From assembly GCF_001427635.1 (NCBI RefSeq), contig NZ_LMHA01000001.1, positions 1,560,969 through 1,624,968 on the forward strand: 64,000 nucleotides of DNA. Reading direction: 5' to 3'. Each line of letters begins with the position of its first letter. Within the stretch, counting starts at the first letter, position 1. The DNA comes from Pseudoxanthomonas sp. Root65 (lineage in GTDB: Bacteria > Pseudomonadota > Gammaproteobacteria > Xanthomonadales > Xanthomonadaceae). Shown one piece after another: positions 42,897-51,770 of the stretch. The notes under the pieces were generated by a model. That model saw nothing but the letters and a program-made list of their open reading frames with translations, was not told where the DNA came from and ran no database searches. The position numbers and the translations under genes were made by a program.

Positions 42897-43736
42897 ATGG
42901 CCCAAGAGCTCCGGCATCTGATCAGCGACGCGCCCCGCGTGATGGTGGTGGACGGGTCCAAGCTGGTCCGCAAGCTGATTGCCGACGTGCTGCAGCGCGA
43001 CCTGCCGGGTGTGCAGGTGATCGGCTGCGCCAGCATCGCCGAGGCGCGCGAAGCGCTGGCGGCGGGCGAAGTGCATCTGGTCACCACCGCGCTGGCGCTG
43101 CCGGACGGCGACGGGCTGGAGATCGCGCGCAGCGTGCGCGAAGCGTCGGGCCAGGCCTACGTGCCGGTCATCGTGGTGTCCGGCGATGCGCAGCAGCATC
43201 TGGAAGAGCGCCGCTTCACCGAGTACGTCACCGACTATTTCGACAAGGCGCTGGGACACGAGGCGCTGGCGACCTTCATCCGCGGTTACGTGCAGCCCGA
43301 GCCGGTGACCGGCGCCACCATCCTCTACATCGAGGACAGCCGCGTGGTGGCCGAAACCACCAAGCGCATGCTGGAGCGGCAGTCGCTCAACGTGGTGCAC
43401 GTGCTGCGGGCGGAGGATGCCTTCGCGCTGCTCACCGCCGAGTCGCTGGGCCTGTCCACGCACAAGTTCGACCTGGTGCTGACCGACGTGATCCTGAAGG
43501 GCGAACTGAGCGGTCGTGACATCGTGCAGCGCATCCGCGTGGATTTCGCCTACGGCAAGCGCCGCCTGCCGATCCTGGTGATGACCGGCGACAGCAACCG
43601 CGACAACCAGGCCGAGCTTCTCCAGGCGGGCGCCAACGACCTGGTGCTCAAGCCGATCGCCGAACGCCTGCTGGTGACCAAGGTGCTGTTCCAGCTGCGC
43701 CTGGCGCGCATGGACGAATCGCGCAGCCTGGTCTGA
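42897..43736 (+). CDS. Response regulator with two receiver domains, first one degenerate
   Basis: 279 residues built of two CheY-like receivers and no output domain. Receiver 1 (about 13-130) has lost key residues: the acid pair is D19-G20, and the phospho-acceptor position in the [12 protein letters not shown] segment is Ala65. Receiver 2 (about 140-275) is intact, with E146-D147, phospho-acceptor Asp197 (DLVLTDVIL), Thr230 and Lys252 (LKP). A phosphorelay or protein-protein role is likely, with receiver 1 as a pseudo-receiver. No histidine kinase is adjacent. It lies 15 bases after ftsX, so it may be co-transcribed with ftsEX, and ung follows 16 bases later. Confidence 0.85.
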   Translation: MAQELRHLISDAPRVMVVDGSKLVRKLIADVLQRDLPGVQVIGCASIAEAREALAAGEVHLVTTALALPDGDGLEIARSVREASGQAYVPVIVVSGDAQQHLEERRFTEYVTDYFDKALGHEALATFIRGYVQPEPVTGATILYIEDSRVVAETTKRMLERQSLNVVHVLRAEDAFALLTAESLGLSTHKFDLVLTDVILKGELSGRDIVQRIRVDFAYGKRRLPILVMTGDSNRDNQAELLQAGANDLVLKPIAERLLVTKVLFQLRLARMDESRSLV

Positions 43737-43752
43737 GCCTTACGCCACGCGC

Positions 43753-44460
43753 ATGACCGACGACGATCGCATCAGGCTGGAGCCTTCGTGGAAGGCGCAC
43801 ATCGGGGACTGGCTGCAGCGGCCGGACATGCGCGAGCTGTCCGCATTCCTGCGCCAGCGCAAGGCGGCGGGCGCGCGCATCTATCCACCGGGACCGCAGA
43901 TCTTCGCGGCGTTCGACGCCACCCCGTTCGATGCGGTGAAGGTGGTGATCCTGGGGCAGGATCCCTACCACGGTGCCGGCCAGGCGCACGGGTTGTGCTT
44001 CTCGGTGCTGCCGGGCGTGCCGGTGCCGCCGTCGCTGCTGAACATCTACAAGGAAATCAACGCCGACCTCGGCATCGCGCCGCCGGACCATGGCTGCCTG
44101 CTGCCATGGGCTCGGCGGGGCGTGCTGCTGCTCAATGCGGTGCTGACGGTGGAAGACGGTCGCGCGGGCGCGCACCAGGGCAACGGCTGGGAAGGCTTCA
44201 CCGACCACGCCATCGAGACGCTGGCGCGCGAGCGCGAGGATCTGGTGTTCCTGCTGTGGGGCAGCTACGCGCAGGCCAAGGGCAAGGTGATCGACACGCG
44301 CCGCCACCGCGTGCTGCGTGCGCCGCACCCCTCGCCGCTGTCGGCGCATCGCGGCTTCCTGGGCTGCGGGCACTTCAGCGCGACCAATCAATACCTCGCC
44401 CAGCGCGGCAGGACGCCCATCGACTGGCGGCTGCCGCCGCGCGATCAGCTGGTGCTCTAA
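43753..44460 (+). CDS. ung: Uracil-DNA glycosylase
   Basis: 235 residues, family 1 UDG. It removes uracil from DNA, starting base excision repair. The water-activating loop is GQDPYHG with Asp70 and His73. The uracil-binding GLCFSV and [10 protein letters not shown] follow, and the DNA-intercalating [11 protein letters not shown] is near residues 194-204. The start at 43753 is sixteen bases after the regulator stop. An interspersed inverted repeat follows. Confidence 0.96.
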   Translation: MTDDDRIRLEPSWKAHIGDWLQRPDMRELSAFLRQRKAAGARIYPPGPQIFAAFDATPFDAVKVVILGQDPYHGAGQAHGLCFSVLPGVPVPPSLLNIYKEINADLGIAPPDHGCLLPWARRGVLLLNAVLTVEDGRAGAHQGNGWEGFTDHAIETLAREREDLVFLLWGSYAQAKGKVIDTRRHRVLRAPHPSPLSAHRGFLGCGHFSATNQYLAQRGRTPIDWRLPPRDQLVL

Positions 44461-44488
44461 GCGAGCACATGCTGTCGTGCAGTTCGAT

Positions 44489-44553
44489 GTGGGAGCGACG
44501 TAAGTCGCGATGAGGCTTTACCGGTAGATCATCGCGACTTACGTCGCTCCCAC
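44489..44553. repeat. Interspersed inverted repeat, family A copy 2
   Basis: The arms at 44489-44513 and 44529-44553 are 25-base reverse complements sharing their first 22 bases with the copy at 25609-25671. The loop is different. It lies between the convergent ends of ung and the DUF2059 gene. Confidence 0.92.
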
Positions 44554-44576
44554 AGTCGAGGATCCTGGGTCCGGCG

Positions 44577-45137
44577 TCAACGCGTACGGCGACGCTTCTG
44601 CGGCGGCGAGACCGGCGGGGGCGGGGTGACCGGGATGTTCCTGATCTCGGCCTGCAGTTCTTCCAGCATCGGCACCATCTTCTGCTGCACGGCGCTCATG
44701 ATGTTCTGCATCAGGGCCGGGTTCTTGTCGAGCATGCGCTGGCCGGCGGCGCTTTCGTAGAACTTGCTGATCGCGCGCACGTCCTCGCGCGTGTAGGTCT
44801 TCTTGTAGACATCCAGGTACACCGGCCGCATCTGTTCCCACGACAGCGCCTTGCGGATGATCTCCTGGGTCTTGGCCTGGATGCGGGCGACCTCGGCCTT
44901 CTGTTCCCCGGTCATTTCCTGGCCGGCGAAATGCTTGTCGAATTCCTGCTGCTGCACGGCCTCCATCTGCGGAACCATACCCGCCAGCAGGCTCTCGGCA
45001 CGCGACGCCTTGAGCAGGCGGTCGATGTCGGCGTCCGACGGTTCAGCCGCGAAGGCGGTGCCGGCAAAGGCCAGCGCGACGATGACGAGGAGAAGGCGGG
45101 CAAGCCGGCGGGCCGCGGTCAGCGAAGAGGCGATCAT
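44577..45137 (-). CDS. DUF2059 exported protein
   Basis: 186 residues. A long signal peptide (about 1-31, cleavage AFAAEP) is followed by an all-helical Gln/Glu/Lys-rich domain. The family hallmark is at about 105-130: YLDVYKKTYTREDVRAISKFYESAAGQRML. It ends in a Pro-rich, then Arg-rich tail (PPPPVSPPQKRRRTR). DUF2059 proteins are periplasmic with no known function. Divergent from arfB. Confidence 0.85.
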   Translation of the reverse strand: MIASSLTAARRLARLLLVIVALAFAGTAFAAEPSDADIDRLLKASRAESLLAGMVPQMEAVQQQEFDKHFAGQEMTGEQKAEVARIQAKTQEIIRKALSWEQMRPVYLDVYKKTYTREDVRAISKFYESAAGQRMLDKNPALMQNIMSAVQQKMVPMLEELQAEIRNIPVTPPPPVSPPQKRRRTR

Positions 45138-45261
45138 GCAGTGCGGGTGGCATGGAGCGGGGGCACAGGGTGCCTGCCGGGGAGTAAATCAGACGTTAAC
45201 TGGCGCCGATCCTGCGGCCGCACGCTACGAACCGTCGCCTATCCTGACTACAATCCGCCGC

Positions 45262-45696
45262 ATGGGGAGCACCGCACTCGAGATCACGCCGACGCTGGCG
45301 ATTCCGGACGACGAACTGGTCGAACGCTTCGTGCGTGCGAGCGGTGCCGGCGGACAGAACGTCAACAAGGTGGCGACGGCGGTGGAGCTTCGCTTCGACG
45401 TAGCCGGCTCGCCCTCGCTGCCCGAGGCGCTGCGCGAGCGCCTGCTGGCACGAAGCGACCGGCGCCTGACCGACGACGGCGTGCTGGTGATCGATGCGCA
45501 GCGCTTCCGCACCCAGGACCGCAACCGGCAGGACGCCCGCGAGCGCCTGGCCGGCATCATCGCCGCCGCGCTGGTGGTGCCGAAGAAGCGTGTCGCCACC
45601 AAACCCTCGCGTGCGGCCAAGGCGCGACGGCTAGACGCCAAGCGCGGGCGCAGCGACATCAAGCGCGGTCGATCGCAGAAAAGCCATTGGGAGTAA
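45262..45696 (+). CDS. arfB: Alternative ribosome-rescue factor / peptidyl-tRNA hydrolase ArfB
   Basis: 144 residues. It carries the class I release-factor GGQ motif (G30-G31-Q32 in ASGAGGQNVNKV) without a codon-recognition domain, and the long basic C-terminal tail (KARRLDAKRGRSDIKRGR) that in YaeJ/ArfB enters the empty mRNA channel of stalled ribosomes. It hydrolyses the peptidyl-tRNA of stalled ribosomes. The start at 45262 matches YaeJ. The next gene starts four bases after its stop. Confidence 0.93.
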   Translation: MGSTALEITPTLAIPDDELVERFVRASGAGGQNVNKVATAVELRFDVAGSPSLPEALRERLLARSDRRLTDDGVLVIDAQRFRTQDRNRQDARERLAGIIAAALVVPKKRVATKPSRAAKARRLDAKRGRSDIKRGRSQKSHWE

Positions 45697-45700
45697 GTGT

Positions 45701-46297
45701 TTGAGCAACGACATCATTCCGCGCATCCCGCCGAACATGCCGCAGGTGCCGCCCAACCGGTTCACCCGCTGGATGGGGCGCACCTTCCTGCGCATGTTCG
45801 GCTGGAAGATGACCGGCACGCTGCCGGACATCCCCAAGCTGGTGATGATCGTGGCGCCGCACTCGTCCAACTGGGACGGCATCTGGGGCATGGCGGCGAA
45901 GATCGCGATGGGTTTCCAGGTGCGGGTGCTGGGCAAGGCGCAGCTGTTCTGGTGGCCGTTGTCGCCGCTGCTGCGCAAGCTGGGCGTGGTGCCGGTGGAC
46001 CGCAGTTCGCCGCAGGGCACGGTCGAGCAGGCGGTGCGCATGCTGCGGCAGTCCGAGAAGATGTGGTTCGCACTGACACCCGAAGGCACGCGCAAGCGCG
46101 TGGACAAGTGGAAGGGCGGCTTTCTGAAGATCGCCCACCAGGCGCAGGTGCCGATCCTGATGGCGTACTTCCACTATCCCGAGAAGACCATCGGCATCGG
46201 CGACGTGTACTACCCGACCGGCAACATGGAAGTCGACATGGCCGCGATCCGCGCGTGGTACCAGCCGTGGCAGGGGAAGAATCGCGGCACGGTGTGA
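45701..46297 (+). CDS. PlsC-like 1-acyl-sn-glycerol-3-phosphate acyltransferase
   Basis: 198 residues. The acyltransferase HX4D motif is HSSNWD (His54-Asp59). The lysophosphatidate-binding block VPVDRSS and the TPEGTRKR block near residue 127 follow. The short length and sequence style resemble the bacterial PlsC-like family (LPLAT superfamily) more than E. coli PlsC, so the exact lipid substrate is open. The start is TTG at 45701 with GGGAG upstream; there is no ATG before residue 13. Co-transcribed with arfB. Confidence 0.82.
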   Translation: MSNDIIPRIPPNMPQVPPNRFTRWMGRTFLRMFGWKMTGTLPDIPKLVMIVAPHSSNWDGIWGMAAKIAMGFQVRVLGKAQLFWWPLSPLLRKLGVVPVDRSSPQGTVEQAVRMLRQSEKMWFALTPEGTRKRVDKWKGGFLKIAHQAQVPILMAYFHYPEKTIGIGDVYYPTGNMEVDMAAIRAWYQPWQGKNRGTV

Positions 46298-46325
46298 GGC
46301 GCGGGTGATGGGCCTGGTCGCCTGC

Positions 46326-46489
46326 GCCGCCGGGATCATGAAGCAACGTCGTCCCAGCGCAAGCTGGGACCCATGTTGATTCTGCGGTTCTGCGTCAGTG
46401 GCTGGACTTCGGCGACGTTTCGACGAACGCTTGAGGCCGCCGTGCAACAGCAAAAGCACAATGGATCCCAGCGTGCGCTGGGATGACGG
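46326..46489. repeat. 165 bp repeat with palindromic ends, copy 1
   Basis: Shares near-identical ends with copy 2 at 46578-46742. Near the left end is an imperfect 20-base palindrome (46351-46370, GTCCCAGCG core). At the right end is a perfect one (46465-46484, ATCCCAGCG core), followed by GATGACGG. Between them both copies hold ACCCATGTTGATTCTGCGG, and later AACAGCAAAAGC. The middle diverges. The structure resembles a non-coding mobile element of the MITE or REP-array kind. Confidence 0.85.
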
Positions 46490-46577
46490 CGTCGGGGTGT
46501 CCGGTACGCTGCAGGATTGGTGATTGCGTTATGCAGGGACGCTGGGTCCCGGCTTGACCAGCCTTCGGCGGTTGAAT

Positions 46578-46742
46578 GCCGCCGGGATGGTGAAGCAACG
46601 TCGTCCCAGCGCACGCTGGGACCCATGTTGATTCTGCGGTTCTGCGCCAGAGGCCGGCTTTCGACGAAATCTCGACAGAACGCTCGAGGCGCCGTGAAAC
46701 AGCAAAAGCGCAATGGATCCCAGCGTGCGCTGGGATGACGGG
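46578..46742. repeat. 165 bp repeat with palindromic ends, copy 2
   Basis: Direct repeat of 46326-46489. The palindromes are at 46603-46622 (GTCCCAGCG core) and 46717-46736 (ATCCCAGCG core). The left boundary begins GCCGCCGGGAT in both copies. The central ~50 bases differ from copy 1 by substitutions and small indels. Confidence 0.85.
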
Positions 46743-46789
46743 GTGAAGTTCAACGGTGGCTGCGTTGTCAGGGATTTCCCTCTGCAAAG

Positions 46790-46817
46790 AAAAGGCCCAC
46801 CTTGCGGTGGGCCTTTT
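46790..46817. terminator. Bidirectional terminator of the receptor operon
   Basis: AAAAGGCCCACC (46790-46801) pairs perfectly with GGTGGGCCTTTT (46806-46817), loop TTGC. It lies 22 bases past the TonB-dependent receptor stop on the minus strand, and the A/T runs make it usable in both directions. Confidence 0.93.
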
Positions 46818-46838
46818 CGCTGATGCGGCGGAGCAGGC

Positions 46839-49800
46839 TTACAGCGCTTCGCCACCCAGCTTCCAGGTGACCTGCACGAAATAGCTGCGGCCCATGGAGT
46901 CGAACCAGGAGGTGTCGTAGTACGGATAGTTCGCCCACGTGGCATCGCGCGGCGGCATCTTGTCCAGCAGGTTGTTGATGCTCAGCGACAGGCGCAGGTG
47001 GTCGTTGATGTCGAAGCGCGCACCGCCGTTGAAACGCCAGGTGGACCCGGTCCAGGCATCGTTGTTGTAGTTCGCCACCTGACCCAGGTAGTTGCCGAAG
47101 AAGCTCAGGCCGACCTTGTCGCGATCCCAGCTGATCGCCAGGTTGCCCTTGTTGCGCGGCAGGGTGGTGGCGCTGAAGCTCAGGTCCAGCATGTCCTCTT
47201 CGGGGTCGCCCGGGTACTGCTGGCGGGTGTGGGTGTCGGTCCAGGTGTAGCTGCCGGTGAAGCGGAAGTCGCCCGCGTTGGCGGTGGTCAGGCGGTAGTT
47301 GGCGGTCAGGTCGATGCCGGTGGTTTCTTCGTTGGCGATGTTGATCGGTGCGAAGCGCACGCTGGTGATGTCGCCATCCGTATCGCGGATGACGCGCGCC
47401 AGCGCATCCACGCAGGTCGGCGAGGCGATGTCGACCGGCGCGCCGCTTTCGGTGGTGCCGAGGCGGCAGTTCGCCTCGTCGATGCGCAGCTGTTCGCGGC
47501 TCTGGGTCTGCACCTGGTTGGATACGCGGATCTTGTAGTAATCCACGGCCAGGTCGAAGTTGGCGAACGGCGACCAGACGAAACCGGCCGAGAACGACTT
47601 GCTCGTCTCCACATCCAGGTCGATGTTGCCGGTGTAGACGTCGAACGTGTTGATGTCCCAGGTGCCGTCGTCGTAGCAGTCGGCATCGCTGAAGCCGGGC
47701 TCGTCGGTCCGGCACTGGTAGTAGTCGGTCGACAGGGTGCGGTAGTAGTCGTCGCCGGCGAACAGGTAGTGCATGTCCGGGGCGCGGAAGCCGGTGCCGT
47801 AGGAGCCGCGTACCAGCAGGGTGTCGAGCGGGCGCCATTCCAGGCCGGCGCTGTAGGTGAACTTGCCGGGGTTCTTGTTGCCGTACTCGTAGCGATCGTA
47901 GCGACCGGCCAGGCTGGCCTGCAGCGAAGACAGCAGCGGCAGTCGGAACTCGCCGGCCACGCTCCAGCGGTCGCGGTCGCCGCTGCCGTCGCCGTAGCGC
48001 GGGCCGTAATAGGCATCGGCGGTCAGCGCGAGCGGATCGGGGTTGATCTCGTACGACTGCTGGCCGTACTCGATGGCGCCTGCGAAGCCCACGTCGCCGG
48101 CCGGCATCGAGAACAGGGCGGGCGTGTCGACGGTGAAGCTGAGGGTGTCGTTGTCGGCCTTGGGCCGGAAGGTCGACATCGCGGCGATGGAGGCGAACTC
48201 AGCCTGCGTCAGCGGCGTGAACAGGCGCGTCGGGTCCGGGCTGAAGATCGCGTAGCCATCGGCGTCGTAGCCCTGCTGTTCGCCCAGGAACAGGCGGTTG
48301 GCCGCCGCCGCACGAATGCGGGGCATGCCAACGTCGGCGTTGTACTGCGAGTGGTTGTAGGCCGCTTCCCAGTTCCAGCTGTCGCCGAAGGCGCCCTGCA
48401 GGCCGGTCGTGACGGCGAACGTCTTCTGGGTGGTGACGTTCATGCGGTTGCGCAGGCCGCCGATCTCTTCTGGCGTGAACTGCCGCGACCAGATCTCGTA
48501 GTGGCCGGTGACGGCGTTGTAGAAGATCTTGTCGTTGTTGTCGGTCGAGGTGGGGTCGTGGAACTCCCAGCCCATGATGTCGCTGACCACGTCGTTGCCG
48601 TTGGTGCCGGTCAGCAGCCGTACTTCCTGGCGGCCGAGCTGGACATCGGCGAACCACGACAGGCTGTCCGAGAAGCGGTACTCGAACGAGCCGTACGCGG
48701 TGAAGCCCTTGCGCTCGTTCTGGATGGTGCGATACGCGATGGCGCGCTCGCTGCCGCAGTACGGCTCGCCGAAGCGGTCTTCGGCCAGCACGGTGGTGCC
48801 GTCGTTGAGGCCGGCCATGGCCGCGCAGTTGTCGGCCGGCGCGATGTTGATCTCGTCGTCCCAGTCGTAACGCTGGGCAGTGAGCCGCGGCAGTTGCCGG
48901 CGCGGTGTCGGCGCATCGAGGGTGGAATCCTGGTTCTCGCGCTCGAAGCCCCACAGCGGGCGCTTGTCCAGCAGTTCCAGGCCGACGATGCCGCTGAAGT
49001 CGTCGCGCTCGAAGCCGGCGGTCAGCGTCAGCCGATGCGACTCGCCGCCACCGCGCTCGGTGTCGCCGTAGCGGTAGTCGATGATGGTGCCGTCGGTCGA
49101 CTTCTTCAGGATGAAGTTGATGACGCCGGCCATGGCATCCGAACCGTAGACGGCCGAGGCGCTGCCGGTCAGCACTTCGATGCGGTCGATCATGCCGAGC
49201 GGGATGTTGCCGATGTCGGTGAAGTTGCTGCGGCCATTGAGCGGCAGCGGAAAGTCCGCGGTGCGTCGCCCGTTGATCAGGACCAGGGTGTGGTTGGGGC
49301 CGAGGCCACGCAGGTCGACCGCCTGCGCGCCGGGCGTCGACTGGGCGCTGGTGGTGTTCTGCTGCCCCTGCACGCTGCCGCTGTTCTGGCTGAGCGAGCG
49401 CAGCACGTCGGGCACGGAGGTGAAGCCGGCCGCCTGGATCTGTTCGGCCGTCACCACCGTGATCGGCGCCGGTCCCTCGATCTGCGCGCGGGGAATGCGC
49501 GAACCGGTGACCTGCAGGGTCTCGAGCTGGGTCACGGGTTCTTCGGCTTGCGCGGCGCCGCCACCGGGAGGCGCCTCCTGGGGCGCGGGCCGCGGCGCCG
49601 GTGCACGCCGCGGGCTGGCGTCGGCCTGCACGATCAGCACGGCACCGGAGGCATCGCGCCTGGCCTGGAAACCGCTGCCCTGCAGCAGCCGGTCCAAGGC
49701 CTGGTCGGTGGTGGTGGCGCCCTGCACGCCGGAGGTGCGGCGACCCTTCAACTGGTCGGCGCGATACACCAGCTGCGTGCCGGACTGCTTGGCCAGCGTG

Positions 49801-49922
49801 TTGAGCGCCGTGGTCAGTTCGCCCGCAGGCAGGTCGATGCGGCCGGGGGCCGCCTGGGCCTGCGCGGCGAGCGCCGCACTACAGGCCATGCTCAACAGCA
49901 GGACGCGCACTGGATACCGCAT
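46839..49922 (-). CDS. TonB-dependent receptor with STN signalling domain
   Basis: 1027 residues. Signal peptide about 1-24. Residues 27-100 form the secretin/TonB short N-terminal (STN) domain used by FecA-type transducers to talk to an anti-sigma factor. After a Pro-rich linker comes LETLQVTGSRIPRAQ (a TonB-box-like segment near 140) and the plug, with VDLRGLGPNHTLVLINGRRT and IEVLTGSASAVYGSDAMAGVIN. The rest is a 22-strand barrel ending VQVTWKLGGEAL. The substrate is unknown. The TonB receptor style (many aromatic girdle strands, VTGSRIPR motif) is that of Xanthomonas receptors, which often take up plant sugars or peptides. Last gene of the sigma-FecR-receptor operon. Confidence 0.93.
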   Translation of the reverse strand: MRYPVRVLLLSMACSAALAAQAQAAPGRIDLPAGELTTALNTLAKQSGTQLVYRADQLKGRRTSGVQGATTTDQALDRLLQGSGFQARRDASGAVLIVQADASPRRAPAPRPAPQEAPPGGGAAQAEEPVTQLETLQVTGSRIPRAQIEGPAPITVVTAEQIQAAGFTSVPDVLRSLSQNSGSVQGQQNTTSAQSTPGAQAVDLRGLGPNHTLVLINGRRTADFPLPLNGRSNFTDIGNIPLGMIDRIEVLTGSASAVYGSDAMAGVINFILKKSTDGTIIDYRYGDTERGGGESHRLTLTAGFERDDFSGIVGLELLDKRPLWGFERENQDSTLDAPTPRRQLPRLTAQRYDWDDEINIAPADNCAAMAGLNDGTTVLAEDRFGEPYCGSERAIAYRTIQNERKGFTAYGSFEYRFSDSLSWFADVQLGRQEVRLLTGTNGNDVVSDIMGWEFHDPTSTDNNDKIFYNAVTGHYEIWSRQFTPEEIGGLRNRMNVTTQKTFAVTTGLQGAFGDSWNWEAAYNHSQYNADVGMPRIRAAAANRLFLGEQQGYDADGYAIFSPDPTRLFTPLTQAEFASIAAMSTFRPKADNDTLSFTVDTPALFSMPAGDVGFAGAIEYGQQSYEINPDPLALTADAYYGPRYGDGSGDRDRWSVAGEFRLPLLSSLQASLAGRYDRYEYGNKNPGKFTYSAGLEWRPLDTLLVRGSYGTGFRAPDMHYLFAGDDYYRTLSTDYYQCRTDEPGFSDADCYDDGTWDINTFDVYTGNIDLDVETSKSFSAGFVWSPFANFDLAVDYYKIRVSNQVQTQSREQLRIDEANCRLGTTESGAPVDIASPTCVDALARVIRDTDGDITSVRFAPINIANEETTGIDLTANYRLTTANAGDFRFTGSYTWTDTHTRQQYPGDPEEDMLDLSFSATTLPRNKGNLAISWDRDKVGLSFFGNYLGQVANYNNDAWTGSTWRFNGGARFDINDHLRLSLSINNLLDKMPPRDATWANYPYYDTSWFDSMGRSYFVQVTWKLGGEAL

Positions 49923-50021
49923 CGACTCTCTCCCCGGGGGCGCTCGGAATGGCGCCTGTTGGCTATCAGGACGAACGAACCACGCAAATCCCCCCGTGAC
50001 CTTCGTCGTGGCGTGCGTGAC

Positions 50022-51080
50022 CTAGCGCGAGTACAGGACGATGCGGTCCGCACGCCGTTCGGCGCGGACCGGGAATCCCTGTTCCAGCAGGTGCGCGAAA
50101 CCTTCGGCATTGGACCAGCGGAAGTTGCCGCCCACGCGCAGGTCGGCGACGGCGTCGTCGCCCAGCTCCAGCTTGCGGGTGTTGAAGCGGTTGAACTCGG
50201 CGGCGGCCTCGGCCAGCGAGGTGTCGTCGAAGGTCAGGAAGCCGTCGCGCCATTCCAGGTAGCGCTCCGCCTCGGCCACCGGCAGCGAGCGAACGAGCAC
50301 GCCGTTGCGGCCGGCGGTGGCCACGCTGCCGGCCGGCAGCAGTGATACCGGCTGCGCGGGACCCTCGCGGCCTGCGCGGCTTTCCAGACGCACCTTGCCT
50401 TCGGTCACCACCACCCGCACGGCGTCCGGATCGCGGCGCACCGAGAAGCGCGTGCCCACCGCCTGCACGCGCCGGCCTTCGGTTTCCACCACGAACGGCC
50501 GCCGCGCGTCGTGCGCGACATCGAAGAAGGCTTCGCCCTGGGCCAGCGCCACGTGCCGTGCGCCACGGCTGATGCGGACATCCAGGCGGCTGTCGCTGCT
50601 CAGGGTGGCGATGGAGCCGTCGGGCAGCGTCACCGTCTGGATCTGGCCCACCGTGCTCGCGTAAACCGCCTGTTCGCGGCCGCTCAGTTGCCAGCCGCCC
50701 CAGGCGATCGAGCCGAGCGCCAGCAGCGCGAGCGTCGCCGCCACGCCCTGAGGCCAGCGCCGGTGGCGGTGGCTGCCGCGCTCGCGCGGCGCGAAGGTGA
50801 TGTCGCGCAGGTCCGGCCGGGCGTCGGTGGGCATGTCGTCCGCCTCGGCCATCGGCGTGCTGCGCGGCGGCAGCGCGCCGGCCGGCACGCCTGCGCCGAG
50901 CGCCTGCAGTCGGCCGGCTTCGGCCCAGGCGGACTGCAGGCGCAGGAAGGCGACCTTGTGCCGTGCGGATTCGGCCAACCAGGCATCGAGCGCCTGCTGC
51001 TCCTGCGCCGTCCAGTCGTCCGCGTCGCGGCGGGCCAGCCAGTCGGCGGCCCGTGCCTCAATCTGTCTGCTGTCGGTCAT
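50022..51080 (-). CDS. FecR-type anti-sigma/transmembrane sensor
   Basis: 352 residues. The N-terminal cytoplasmic FecR_N (DUF4880-like) region is IEARAADWLARRDADDWTAQEQQALDAWL. One transmembrane helix follows near 118-138 (GVAATLALLALGSIAWGGW). The periplasmic FecR domain has TVGQIQTVTLPDGSIATL..SRL and GEAFFDVAHDARRPFVVET. A C-terminal STN-like fold reads FNRFNTRKLELGDDAVADLRVGG. It passes the receptor signal to the ECF sigma factor. The start at 51080 overlaps the sigma gene by 23 bases, typical of coupled translation. Confidence 0.92.
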   Translation of the reverse strand: MTDSRQIEARAADWLARRDADDWTAQEQQALDAWLAESARHKVAFLRLQSAWAEAGRLQALGAGVPAGALPPRSTPMAEADDMPTDARPDLRDITFAPRERGSHRHRRWPQGVAATLALLALGSIAWGGWQLSGREQAVYASTVGQIQTVTLPDGSIATLSSDSRLDVRISRGARHVALAQGEAFFDVAHDARRPFVVETEGRRVQAVGTRFSVRRDPDAVRVVVTEGKVRLESRAGREGPAQPVSLLPAGSVATAGRNGVLVRSLPVAEAERYLEWRDGFLTFDDTSLAEAAAEFNRFNTRKLELGDDAVADLRVGGNFRWSNAEGFAHLLEQGFPVRAERRADRIVLYSR

Positions 51081-51651
51081 GCGCCTCGTCCTCGTCCATG
51101 ACGGGCCGGGCACGTCGCCCGTCCAGCGCAGGCACGGCGTCGCCGCCGTACAGATGGTCGGCGATCAGGCGCATCCCTTTGGCCAAATGCTTTTCCACGG
51201 TCTTCTCGCTGATGCCCAGTTGGCGGGCGACGTCCTTCTGCGGCAGTTCCTCCACGCGCCGCAGCCACACCACTTCGCGGCAACGGTCGGGGAGCCGGTC
51301 CAGGGCCTCGACCACGCGCTTGAGCGCCTGGCGGGTCCCGGTCCACCGCTCGGGCGACACCTCGTCGATCAGGTAGACGTTCGAGGACTCGAAATCACCC
51401 ACTGGCTCGATCGACACCACCCGGCTGCGGCGCAGGCGGTCGGTCATCAGGTGGCGCGCGGTGGCGAACAGGAAAGCCTTCGGCGTGTCCGGACGGTTGC
51501 GCGCCGCGGCTTCGTAGACGCGCGCGTAGACCTCCTGGCGCAGGTCGTGCCACTCGTCGCGGTGCGGCCACGCGCGCTGCAGGAACAGCGCCAGCGCGCG
51601 TTCGTGGATGAGGACTTCGCGGACGAACCAGTCGTCGAGTTCGGTGGGCAT
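51058..51651 (-). CDS. ECF sigma factor, FecI-like
   Basis: 197 residues. The sigma-70 region 2 is RDEWHDLRQEVYARVYEAA with AFLFATARHLMTDRLRR. Region 4 is LPDRCREVVWLRRVEELPQKDVARQLGISEKTVEKHLAKG, a helix-turn-helix. It directs RNA polymerase to the receptor operon when the FecR/receptor pair is activated. The start at 51651 is chosen from the family N-terminus (MPTELDDWFVREVL); a longer open frame extends into the divergent gap. First gene of the operon; divergent from the cyanophycinase fusion gene. Confidence 0.93.
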   Translation of the reverse strand: MPTELDDWFVREVLIHERALALFLQRAWPHRDEWHDLRQEVYARVYEAAARNRPDTPKAFLFATARHLMTDRLRRSRVVSIEPVGDFESSNVYLIDEVSPERWTGTRQALKRVVEALDRLPDRCREVVWLRRVEELPQKDVARQLGISEKTVEKHLAKGMRLIADHLYGGDAVPALDGRRARPVMDEDEAHDRQQTD

Positions 51652-51770
51652 GGCCGCACTGTATCCCAAGCAGCGGGCCGATCCGCATGGGGGAAGACGG
51701 GCGTCGCTTCGTCTCCACAAGGCATCGGTGCGTGGCATCCTGCCGCGACCTTCGACCCTGGGAGTACGGC

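Larger units (their letters stand above)
46298..46838. other. Repeat-filled intergenic region
   Basis: The 541 bases between the acyltransferase and the receptor gene contain two copies of a 165 bp repeat (46326 and 46578), about 88 bases of spacer with a partial palindrome half (GACGCTGGGTCCC), and the receptor-operon terminator at 46790. No gene is credible here. Confidence 0.8.

Noticed and set aside
46341..46740. CRISPR-like array from the repeated palindromes
   Set aside because: Only two long units with related middles, no regular short repeats and unique spacers, and no cas genes.
46998..50345. Long open frame on the plus strand opposite the TonB receptor and FecR genes
   Set aside because: It runs antisense to three clearly recognisable gene regions, has no family resemblance and is explained by high GC on the third codon position of the real genes.
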